A DNA stretch of 5,904 nt from assembly GCA_016790385.1 (NCBI GenBank), contig JAEUNV010000200.1:1-5904 (forward strand), read 5' to 3'. The DNA is from Zoogloea sp. (GTDB taxonomy: Bacteria > Pseudomonadota > Gammaproteobacteria > Burkholderiales > Rhodocyclaceae). This document shows, piece after piece, positions 1 through 5,904 of the stretch. Numbering within the stretch: the stretch's first letter is position 1; each line of letters starts with the position of its first letter. Made by a program: the position numbers and the translations under genes. The notes beneath the pieces are model-generated. The model saw only the letters and a program-made list of their open reading frames with translations. It was not told the DNA's origin and made no database searches.

Positions 1-22
1 ACCGCATCCAGGTTCCTTGTCC

Positions 23-1102
23 ATGAATCCGATCCAAGCCGCCCGCGCCGCCGGCCAGCAAATCTGGCTCGACAACCTTTCCCGTTCCCTGATCAATGAA
101 GGCCATCTTGCCCGCCACATCGAACAGGGCGTCGCCGGCGTGACCACCAACCCGGCGATCTTCCACAAGGCCATCGCCGAGGGGCAGGACTATCGTCCCG
201 CCCTGGACGCCATGCGCAACGAGAACCTGAGCGCCGAGCAGCGTTACGAACGCCTGGTGATCGACGATGTGCAGCGCGCTTGCGACCTGATGCGCCCCGT
301 ATTCGATGCCAGCGGGGGGGATGCCGGCTACGTTAGCCTGGAAGTCTCTCCCTCCCTCGCCGATGACGAAGCCGGCACCGTGGCCGCAGCGCGCAGGTTG
401 CGCGCCGCCGTGGCCCGGGACAATCTGCTGGTCAAGATTCCAGCCACCGCGGCGGGTATCCGCGCCATCGAAACCCTGACGGGCGAAGGGCTCAGCATCA
501 ACGTCACCCTGATGTTTTCTCTGATCCACGTGGACGCCGTCGCGGGCGCCTATCAGCGCGGCCTCGAAGCCCTGGCGGCGGCAGGCGGCGATCTGAGCCG
601 GGTCCGCTCGGTGGCCAGCGTGTTTCTGTCTCGCTGGGAAACCCTCATCGACAGGCAACTCGAGGAAATGGGCAGTGAGGCAGCCCTGGCCCTGCGCGGC
701 AAGGCCGGCGTTGCCCTTGCACGGCAGGCCTACCAAGCTTATCTGGCGCGCTTCCACGGGGCAGGCTTCAGCGCGCTGGCTGCTCGCGGTGCTCGCCCGC
801 AAAGCATGCTGTGGGCCAGCACCGGCACCAAGAACCCCGCCTATCCTGATCTCATGTACGTCGAACCGCTCATCGGACCGGAGACTGTCAACACCTTGCC
901 CGATGCAACGCTGGCAGCCTTTATCGATCACGGTCGGGTCATCGGCAACACGGTCGGCACCGAGGTGGAAGCATCAGCGAACCACATTTTGGCGCTTGGC
1001 AGGCTGGGAATCGATCTCGATGTGCTGGGCGAACGGCTCCAGCAGGAGGGTCTGGCCCAGTTCGCCAGCGCCTTCGGAAAGCTGCTTGATCTGACGGCCT
1101 GA
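23..1102 (+). CDS. tal: Transaldolase, long (type 2) form
   Basis: Transaldolase moves a dihydroxyacetone unit between sedoheptulose 7-phosphate and glyceraldehyde 3-phosphate, giving erythrose 4-phosphate and fructose 6-phosphate, in the cytosolic non-oxidative pentose phosphate pathway. The 359-residue protein shows the family signatures in order: WLDNLSR with Asp17, GVTTNPAIF with Asn43, YVSLEVSP with Glu107, LVKIPAT with the Schiff-base lysine Lys138, INVTLMFS with Asn160, and near the C-terminus LWASTGTKNPAY followed by EPLIGPETVNT. The length and the GTKNPAY/GPETVNT block fit the longer class found in mycobacteria, cyanobacteria and many proteobacteria rather than the ~316-residue E. 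coli TalB class. I chose ATG at 23, with an AGG at 10-12 as weak Shine-Dalgarno; a TTG two codons earlier is in frame but sits too close to that AGG. The gene is complete, GC-rich and convergent with the tRNA and pilus genes. What lies upstream is outside the window. Identification is firm. Confidence 0.96.
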   Translation: MNPIQAARAAGQQIWLDNLSRSLINEGHLARHIEQGVAGVTTNPAIFHKAIAEGQDYRPALDAMRNENLSAEQRYERLVIDDVQRACDLMRPVFDASGGDAGYVSLEVSPSLADDEAGTVAAARRLRAAVARDNLLVKIPATAAGIRAIETLTGEGLSINVTLMFSLIHVDAVAGAYQRGLEALAAAGGDLSRVRSVASVFLSRWETLIDRQLEEMGSEAALALRGKAGVALARQAYQAYLARFHGAGFSALAARGARPQSMLWASTGTKNPAYPDLMYVEPLIGPETVNTLPDATLAAFIDHGRVIGNTVGTEVEASANHILALGRLGIDLDVLGERLQQEGLAQFASAFGKLLDLTA

Positions 1103-1115
1103 TAGAGATCCTGAA

Positions 1116-1137
1116 CCTTGCCCCAGCCGGGGCAAGG
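1116..1137 (+). other. GC-rich hairpin just after the tal stop codon
   Basis: A perfect 9-bp inverted repeat, CCTTGCCCC and GGGGCAAGG with a 4-base loop (AGCC), starts 13 bases after the tal stop. It is not followed by a T tract, so by itself it is not a standard intrinsic terminator. It may protect the 3' end of the tal message or slow polymerase before the stronger terminator 40 bases on. The structure is seen directly; the role is inferred. Confidence 0.5.
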
Positions 1138-1175
1138 GGCACCAATAGCTTTCGTTTCGGGCCTCACGGCCGCAT

Positions 1176-1224
1176 AAAAAATGCAAGAGGCCAACCCCTG
1201 GGGGTTGGCCTCTTGCATTTTTTT
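1176..1224. terminator. Bidirectional intrinsic terminator between tal and tRNA-Thr
   Basis: Positions 1176-1198 and 1201-1223 form an uninterrupted 23-bp inverted repeat around a TG centre. The core stem is GC-rich (GCAAGAGGCCAACCCC), with six A on its left edge and seven T (1218-1224) on its right edge. On the + strand this is a stem followed by a U tract that ends the tal transcript. On the - strand the A tract becomes a U tract, so the same element can end the tRNA-Thr transcript, whose 3' end lies 7 bases away. In practice the two innermost base pairs would open to give a workable loop. This is the usual arrangement between convergent genes. Confidence 0.93.
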
Positions 1225-1230
1225 ATCGGT

Positions 1231-1306
1231 TGGTGCCGCTGACCGGAATCGAACTGGTGACCTTCGCATTACGAATGCGCTGCTCTACCGACTGAGCTAC
1301 AGCGGC
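1231..1306 (-). tRNA. tRNA-Thr (anticodon CGT)
   Basis: The - strand gives a 76-base cloverleaf with encoded CCA. The acceptor stem is GCCGCTG paired with CAGCGGC, followed by discriminator A and CCA. The D-arm is GCTC...GAGC, the anticodon loop is TTCGTAA with CGT at positions 34-36, the variable loop is AGGTC, and the T-loop is TTCGATT. CGT reads the threonine codon ACG. The body closely resembles E. coli tRNA-Thr(CGU) as I remember it, including the anticodon arm GCGCA/TGCGA with a G-A at its top pair. The T-stem (ACCAG with CCGGT) has one A-C mismatch, A52-C62, which is unusual. The gene has its own promoter 5' and shares the terminator with tal. It stands alone, not in a tRNA cluster within this window. 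Confidence 0.96.
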
Positions 1307-1321
1307 TAACAACAGCCAGCT

Positions 1322-1350
1322 ATTCTACATGGCCCCCATAGGCCGTGCAA
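1322..1350 (-). promoter_or_regulatory. sigma70-type promoter of tRNA-Thr
   Basis: Read on the - strand, TTGCAC (1345-1350) is followed by exactly 17 bases and then TAGAAT (1322-1327). These match the -35 and -10 consensus at five of six and four to five of six positions. The expected start is about 7 bases further on (near 1315), leaving a leader of roughly 8 bases before the tRNA 5' end at 1306. A consensus-like promoter placed this close to a tRNA, after the pilus operon terminator, indicates that the tRNA is transcribed separately from pilY1. Confidence 0.8.
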
Positions 1351-1367
1351 GCCTGCCCACCGTTGGG

Positions 1368-1402
1368 AAAAGGCCCGCACCCTGATGGATACGGGGCAGG
1401 CC
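1368..1402 (-). terminator. Probable intrinsic terminator of the pilX-pilY1 operon
   Basis: On the - strand, 8 bases past the pilY1 stop, GGCCTGC (within GGCCTGCCCC, 1393-1402) can pair with GCGGGCC (within GGGTGCGGGCC, 1372-1382). One of the seven pairs is a T-G wobble, and the stem can extend by two or three CC/GG pairs beyond a mismatch. The loop is about ten bases and a TTTT run (1368-1371) follows. The short U run makes it a moderate rather than strong terminator. Its position between pilY1 and the tRNA promoter supports the call. Confidence 0.55.
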
Positions 1403-1410
1403 AAGCGTGT

Positions 1411-4400
1411 TCATTGTCCGATGATCCGCCAGTTGAGAACGCGCGGATCCCCGAAACCGCCAACCTGACTCCCGACGAAACCGGGACTGGAGGCATTTCC
1501 GTAGGAACCAAGCAGACGAATGGACGAGCCATACCGAACCATCCTGGCGCCCACCAGACCGGATGTGGATGAAACGAAGGCAATGGGCACACGAACGTTA
1601 TTTACGATGGTGGCAAAGGTGCTCTTGGCCGAACCGTATTTGACGGCATACGCCGCACTCTCGCCCCCCGGGTTGCATTTGTCCTGATTCATCAGGGTAC
1701 CAATCCAGGATACGACGCCTTCGTTAACCTGCGGATGTTGGACCACTTGCTCGGCGAGCGTACCGCGACGACCGGTAAGATCGTAAAACCAGCCCATCGG
1801 CTTGGACGAATCCCGCACAACCCCCTCGATCAGGCTATCCACCTGCACCATATTGTTACGCTGCACCGGGAAGGTGATGCCGCTGGGAAGGGGGTTGGCG
1901 GCATTTGCTGCCGACGAGTAGGGGTCGGAAACCGTGCCATCCCGCAAGGCATAGAAGGTCTGCTGCTGCGTATTGTTCCGGTCGTTGGTGTGCAGGAGTC
2001 TCCCCGTTCCCACAAACACATAGCGGACCAGATCGGTGCCGGGATCAACCCTTGGCTCGGTGGTCACGGGCTGCGGATTGCCCAGTGAATCCCGGAGATG
2101 GAGAATCGGCGAGGTCGGGTTGGGAACGTCGTTGGTGGGGCTGGAGAAATCGAAACGCCACAGGTTGCCCAAAAGGTCACCCGCGTACATGAAATCGATC
2201 GTCATATCGGTGTAATCCTGCACATAGCCACTCTGGTGTGCCATGCCGGCCGGGTTCGCCACACTTCCTTCGTTCGTGTAAATTTTTTGCAGGACAGTGC
2301 CCGACTTGGGATCCAGGACGAAGAGCACGCCTTTTCCCGGAACACTGGTATTGGTCGTACCGAGAATGTTGTTGTAGCCGCCCGAGATGATGACCACCCA
2401 ACCCCATTTGCGCGTCTTCACGATGTTGGCGCGGCCATAACTGAAACCCATATCCTCGTGGGTGAATTCCCAAAGAACCTTGTTGGCGATCGTTGCTTCG
2501 GTGGTTGAGGAAGTCGGCGTGTCGGTAATGTCCAGGGCAACATAACTCCGCCCTCCCTTGCCAAGCCCGAATACCAGCAGGGTTCTCCAGTCGTAGGAAT
2601 TGGGGTTCGACTCGATCGTGCCCCCGGCGCGCTTGAAATCCACATCCCGGGAGTAGGCGGTTGCGTTGACGTAGTAGTGATGCAGATAGGCATTGTCGCT
2701 CAACGCCCTGAGTCCGCTTTCGCCGGGTTTCCCGTCGGGGCCGAGATAAGCAGCATTCGGCACCACGGCGAACAATTCCGCGCCCCCGGAAGTCGTCATC
2801 TGCGCGTCAAAGGCATGGAACATGCCGTCGTTTGCACCCACATAAACAACCGGTTTCCGTGAGGCCTTGCTGGTCTTGAAAATGGAATACCCCGGATTGT
2901 ATGCGTCCGAGTAGTACTCATTCGGCGGGCCGACATAAAGTGCGCCCGAATCGACGATGTCACCGAGAACCGATGCACGATAGCGGTAAGTCTTGCGCAC
3001 GTTGAGCGTCGACTGGTTGGTCGTATCACCGCGCAGGTACTTGAGGACATTCGACTGCTCAGTCGACGAACCCAAAGCCGCCGCCTGGGCTGCGGACAGG
3101 TTGGCCAGCCGGAAAGGCACGCCCTTGAGCTTGCCGTTGCTGTCGGGGGCTAATGTGACCACCTTGCGGGCGGAGTCCCAACCCGAACCAGTCACCATTA
3201 AATCAAGCTTCGTTGCCGCACTCCAAACCTGGGAGGTATTGATCTCGCCCGATGTGACATTGATCGAATCGATCTTCAGGCCCTTGAGGTCACCAGACCA
3301 GTAGAGGGAGTTGTAAGTCGTCTGAAAAAAGCCATCAGCGGCCAGACTGTCGGAAATCACAGACCCTGTGGTACCCACGCCAGACGCGGAACCGATCAAA
3401 GAGTTGATCTGACTGAAAGCCGAGTTCAAGCCCGACACTAAACGATCCGGATCGGATGCCGGGAAGTAGGTGTCGGGGATAGGCGTCCCCTTATAGTTTT
3501 GCGCCAGCGCATCCCATTCCCCCGCATCGGGCACGCCATCCTTGTCCTTGTCGGTAAAGCCCCCGTATTTCGCCGCCTTGTAGTACTGGTTGTTATTGGC
3601 CATGGTGGAATACTCCAGCGCATCCACCCAGAAGGTCTTGATCCGGGAATCAGGAAAATCGCTGCGCAAGGGGGCCGTATTGGCGGCGTAGGCCATGCCC
3701 GCGATGTAGTCAACGGCCAGGCTGTAGCCGGTGATCTTCTTCGTCCAGTCCTTGACGGTTTCACCCGCAAAACGCTCACCCGCAACCAGGGAATCCATGG
3801 GGTAACCGCTGCCCGACAGATTGTTGTCGCACGTGTCACCACAGGTGTTGGTATCACCAATGCCGATGATGAACTGCTTCTGACAACTCCCCCCCTGGGA
3901 GGCGGGCAGAACGGGATCCAGCCAGTTGGTGATGATGGGGAAATCGTCCTTGATCTTCACTCTCTGGGCTGCCGTCACGCCGGAAGGGATGGCGGAATAG
4001 CTGGGCACATGCCCGATACCGGATGGCCCCAACAGATAGCGCAGAGCAACGGCATACATCTCGCTCACGTTGTCATAGCGCTTGTAACTCTTGGCTTTGT
4101 AGCCGAACAGGTTCAGGTAATTGATGGCGCCTGATCGGGTAATCTCCGAATCGCCTCCCCTGTCGACAGGAAACGGATCCTGAAGGAAGGCCCCGGTTTC
4201 GAGGATCTCATCGCGCGTGTCACGAATTTGTGCTTTCAGTACGCCACCATCCCAGGCCTTCAGCAGCGTGTCCGAGCCATAGGTGTCGCCGTTAAGGTTG
4301 TGGTAGGCCGTCGCACCAAAGCGCATTCTCTGAATGTTCTTCTGGATCAACCCCACCGGCTTGTATACCCGTTTGGTCTTCTCGGGGTTCTCGTATTTCT

Positions 4401-5223
4401 GGCAATAGGACTGGTCGGCGTATTCATGCTTGGTGATATCCGTACCGCCGCAAACAAGAACCCTGACCTGATAACTCCCGATAACGCTACCAGCCGCGGA
4501 ATTGTTATTGCTTTGGGTAAACTCGACGTTGATCCCCTTGTCGAAAACCGTTGCAATCAGGTTCTTCGATCCACTGGTGCTCAAGGGAGTGTATTTGGAG
4601 ACGTTGGTCGGCGCCAGGGACTTGTCGGGGAAGTTGGATTTGGAGCCCTGATTATTGGACCAGGCTTTCTTGAGAATGGTGACCCCGACGGGGGTGCCCG
4701 CTGAAAAATCGGAGGGTTCGTCCTTGTCACGCGCGCCCCCTGTCATGGCCCAGCGGAAAAGATCGATTACATGCATGGTCGCCCAGTTCATGTAATTTCC
4801 GGACCATTCGCCGGAGCAAGTGTAATTGGCCCCTTGAACACTATTGGTGGGATAAAAATATCCGTCTGCGGAGGTGCCGGTATAGGCGTAGCAGCGGGTA
4901 GGATCAAAATACCCCAGGTATTTGCGGGTAGGCTCGAAATAAGGATCGGATTGGGACGAGGCCGGGAGAGCCGTGACACCGTAGACCCCGGTGCTGAAGT
5001 TTGCGTGACTCTGCGCAGTGGGAAACTCGACGGACAGGGCGAGCATCACGTTGGCCGGAACCGCCTCTGTACTGGCGGTGATGGGCACGTCAGCAAGCGC
5101 CGTCTCTGTCGCATGGACCACGGGCAGCATTGAATGCCACGCCCCGGCTGCAACGAGGAACCGGGCCGCCATGAACTTCCAGCGAGGGAAAGATGCCTTG
5201 GATCCTGCCGTGGCTGCATTCAT
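1411..5223 (-). CDS. pilY1: Type IV pilus tip/biogenesis protein PilY1 (PilC family)
   Basis: PilY1/PilC is a large exported protein that, with the minor pilins, primes type IV pilus assembly, sits at or near the tip, and affects adhesion and retraction. From the chosen start it has 1270 residues. A signal peptide lies at about 1-38 (Arg/Lys region, hydrophobic run, likely cleavage after VHA). The N-terminal half carries family blocks NVMLALSVEFPTA (58-70), YLGYFDPTRCY (102-112), GNYMNWATM (142-150) and FIIGIGDTNT (about 451-460). Next come an EF-hand-like loop DKDKDGVPDAGE (558-569) and a PDTYFPASDPDRL segment. The C-terminal half, from VLGDIVDSGA (752) on, is the PilC-type beta-propeller: YVGANDGMFHAFD around 799, YAGDLLGNLWRFDF after 1010, FVGTGR near 1067, and DKCNPGG near 1183. 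Cysteines fit an extracytoplasmic protein. No DxSxS VWA metal-site motif is seen. The start is uncertain: ATG at 5223 has GGGGA nine bases upstream; ATG at 5244 and an in-frame ATG at 5280 inside pilX are alternatives. It follows pilX and ends the operon. Confidence 0.94.
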   Translation of the reverse strand: MNAATAGSKASFPRWKFMAARFLVAAGAWHSMLPVVHATETALADVPITASTEAVPANVMLALSVEFPTAQSHANFSTGVYGVTALPASSQSDPYFEPTRKYLGYFDPTRCYAYTGTSADGYFYPTNSVQGANYTCSGEWSGNYMNWATMHVIDLFRWAMTGGARDKDEPSDFSAGTPVGVTILKKAWSNNQGSKSNFPDKSLAPTNVSKYTPLSTSGSKNLIATVFDKGINVEFTQSNNNSAAGSVIGSYQVRVLVCGGTDITKHEYADQSYCQKYENPEKTKRVYKPVGLIQKNIQRMRFGATAYHNLNGDTYGSDTLLKAWDGGVLKAQIRDTRDEILETGAFLQDPFPVDRGGDSEITRSGAINYLNLFGYKAKSYKRYDNVSEMYAVALRYLLGPSGIGHVPSYSAIPSGVTAAQRVKIKDDFPIITNWLDPVLPASQGGSCQKQFIIGIGDTNTCGDTCDNNLSGSGYPMDSLVAGERFAGETVKDWTKKITGYSLAVDYIAGMAYAANTAPLRSDFPDSRIKTFWVDALEYSTMANNNQYYKAAKYGGFTDKDKDGVPDAGEWDALAQNYKGTPIPDTYFPASDPDRLVSGLNSAFSQINSLIGSASGVGTTGSVISDSLAADGFFQTTYNSLYWSGDLKGLKIDSINVTSGEINTSQVWSAATKLDLMVTGSGWDSARKVVTLAPDSNGKLKGVPFRLANLSAAQAAALGSSTEQSNVLKYLRGDTTNQSTLNVRKTYRYRASVLGDIVDSGALYVGPPNEYYSDAYNPGYSIFKTSKASRKPVVYVGANDGMFHAFDAQMTTSGGAELFAVVPNAAYLGPDGKPGESGLRALSDNAYLHHYYVNATAYSRDVDFKRAGGTIESNPNSYDWRTLLVFGLGKGGRSYVALDITDTPTSSTTEATIANKVLWEFTHEDMGFSYGRANIVKTRKWGWVVIISGGYNNILGTTNTSVPGKGVLFVLDPKSGTVLQKIYTNEGSVANPAGMAHQSGYVQDYTDMTIDFMYAGDLLGNLWRFDFSSPTNDVPNPTSPILHLRDSLGNPQPVTTEPRVDPGTDLVRYVFVGTGRLLHTNDRNNTQQQTFYALRDGTVSDPYSSAANAANPLPSGITFPVQRNNMVQVDSLIEGVVRDSSKPMGWFYDLTGRRGTLAEQVVQHPQVNEGVVSWIGTLMNQDKCNPGGESAAYAVKYGSAKSTFATIVNNVRVPIAFVSSTSGLVGARMVRYGSSIRLLGSYGNASSPGFVGSQVGGFGDPRVLNWRIIGQ

Positions 5224-5255
5224 TTCGTCATGTCCCCAAGTCATTTCAGGTATTA
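5223..5255 (-). promoter_or_regulatory. pilX-pilY1 translational junction and candidate RBS
   Basis: The pilX stop (TAA, 5253-5255) is followed on the - strand by ATG at 5244 after 8 bases, then by a second in-frame ATG at 5223. GGGGA at 5233-5237 lies nine bases before the second ATG, while the first has no clear Shine-Dalgarno beyond GAAGAG inside the pilX end. Both starts place pilY1 close enough to pilX for coupled translation. I favour 5223 on RBS grounds and because it gives a shorter n-region before the signal peptide core. Confidence 0.5.
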
Positions 5256-5894
5256 CTCTTCGAGGAAGGTCACATTCCACTGAACGTAGGTCTGGCTATT
5301 GCGAACACCATCCGTGCGCACCGTGACCCGATAAACGGGAGAAGCAACAGAACCCGGTTTTTCATTTCGGTCATCGCCACCGGCAGCCATGTCATTGGAC
5401 AGCACGCAAGTGACCTTGCTGGAGGGGCCGTAGGTCTCACACATGCGCTCAACCAGAAAGCGCGTCTCATTGCCATTGACCTTGACCGCAGGGCTCTTGA
5501 ACTTTGTGTCGAACTGGGTCTTATCCTTGATGATCAAGGGAATGCCGTTCTCGTCCGTCTGAAGGATGCGGGGATAGAAATTGTATTTCGCCCATACCCC
5601 GGCATCCGTGCACGCTGTCCCCGTCGAAGCAGGAGGCGGGCAACCTGCCACGGAATCCTGTTTTGACCGCAGCTCGGCCGACTTCAAGGCGGAAAACGCC
5701 ATATTGAGCCCTCCGCCGGCGCTGTTGATGGAATCGCGCTTGAAACCGATGTTGCCGGACAGCAAAGCCGAGGTATCAACAGAGTTCAGCAAGGAAACCG
5801 AGCCGAGCATCATGACAACCAGCACCACCAGCACCACGGCCAGAACCACGCCGCGCTGCCGTCCGGACGAGAAGTGTTGTCTATTCGAGGACAT
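5253..5894 (-). CDS. pilX: Type IV pilus minor pilin PilX
   Basis: PilX is a minor pilin that joins the priming complex with PilV, PilW, FimT/FimU and PilY1 at the inner membrane. The 213-residue protein has a short basic leader ending RQRG (12-15), the likely prepilin peptidase site, then a very hydrophobic helix (about 16-36, rich in Val and Leu). After it comes the PilX_N-type segment LLSGNIGFKRDSINSA, matching the family pattern M-A-G-N-x-R-D. As usual for PilX, the Glu at mature position 5 is absent (Val20 here). The globular part has Cys85/Cys95 and Cys152/Cys163, spaced as two possible disulfides. ATG at 5894 has TGGA six bases upstream as a weak RBS. The gene is complete and lies immediately before pilY1, which strongly supports the assignment. 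The upstream pilus genes would continue to the right of the window. Confidence 0.88.
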   Translation of the reverse strand: MSSNRQHFSSGRQRGVVLAVVLVVLVVMMLGSVSLLNSVDTSALLSGNIGFKRDSINSAGGGLNMAFSALKSAELRSKQDSVAGCPPPASTGTACTDAGVWAKYNFYPRILQTDENGIPLIIKDKTQFDTKFKSPAVKVNGNETRFLVERMCETYGPSSKVTCVLSNDMAAGGDDRNEKPGSVASPVYRVTVRTDGVRNSQTYVQWNVTFLEE

Positions 5895-5904
5895 TCGGAA
5901 TCCA

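Noticed and set aside
928..1269. Minus-strand open frames over the tal 3' end, terminator and tRNA
   Set aside because: They read through the terminator palindrome and the tRNA and are antisense to conserved transaldolase sequence.
1231..1306. tRNA-Thr as an integration site for a genomic island
   Set aside because: An integrated element would normally lie next to the tRNA 3' end with a repeated copy of that end. On that side there is only a terminator and tal, no integrase is present, and I see no second copy of the tRNA 3' end in the window.
1320..1592. Short open frames on both strands over the pilY1 3' end and intergenic gap
   Set aside because: They overlap the pilY1 C-terminal coding region, the terminator and the tRNA promoter, and the products are low-complexity Pro/Gly/Ala sequence without a recognisable domain.
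3499..4134. A 211-codon open frame on the + strand, antisense to pilY1
   Set aside because: It lies wholly within pilY1, whose product has clear family motifs across the same bases. The antisense product has no recognisable domain, and long antisense frames are expected opposite GC-rich genes.
4228..4704. A 158-codon open frame on the + strand, antisense to pilY1
   Set aside because: Same reasoning: no family motif, no convincing ribosome binding site, and the opposite strand is explained by PilY1.
5193..5666. A 157-codon open frame on the + strand across the pilX-pilY1 junction
   Set aside because: It is antisense to two recognised genes and shows no independent coding signal.
5815..5845. 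Short GCACCACCA-like repeat
   Set aside because: It encodes the Val/Leu-rich membrane helix of PilX (VVLVVLVV) and is explained by codon repetition in a hydrophobic segment, not by a functional DNA repeat.
5881..5904. Possible end of an upstream gene (pilW) overlapping the pilX start, with a TAG on the - strand at 5881-5883
   Set aside because: Only about eight codons would be visible and another frame is also open, so nothing in the sequence shows which one is coding.

Overview
The window looks like chromosomal DNA of a GC-rich Gram-negative bacterium. It is most probably a betaproteobacterium, inferred from the PilX/PilY1 pair of a minor-pilin operon, a 359-residue transaldolase of the longer type and a tRNA-Thr(CGT). 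No species can be named from the sequence alone. I see no mobile element, CRISPR array, toxin-antitoxin pair or phage gene, and I do not think this window holds a new defence or mobile system.

Left part (about 1-1230): a complete transaldolase gene on the + strand, followed by a short GC hairpin and then a perfect 23-bp inverted repeat with A and T tracts on its two sides. The repeat can end transcription from either direction. Middle (1231-1410): a tRNA-Thr(CGT) gene on the - strand with encoded CCA. It has its own sigma70-type promoter (TTGCAC, 17-bp spacer, TAGAAT) lying between it and the end of the pilus operon, and it reads toward the transaldolase.

Right part (about 1368-5904): the end of a type IV pilus minor-pilin operon on the - strand. 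pilX comes first, then pilY1, which fills most of the window, then a probable intrinsic terminator 8 bases past the pilY1 stop. Upstream genes of the operon (pilW, pilV, fimT in relatives) would lie beyond position 5904. pilE, which often follows pilY1 in betaproteobacteria, is not here.

How the parts work together: PilX is a membrane-anchored minor pilin and PilY1 a large secreted tip or priming protein. Together with other minor pilins they start assembly of type IV pili and influence adhesion and retraction. Transaldolase belongs to the pentose phosphate pathway and the tRNA to translation; their closeness to the pilus genes looks like mere adjacency. The points most worth a second look are in PilY1. 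The calcium loop expected just before the YAGD motif of its beta-propeller is degenerate, while a textbook EF-hand-like loop is present earlier, and the usual VWA metal-site motif is missing. The tRNA has an A-C mismatch in its T-stem.
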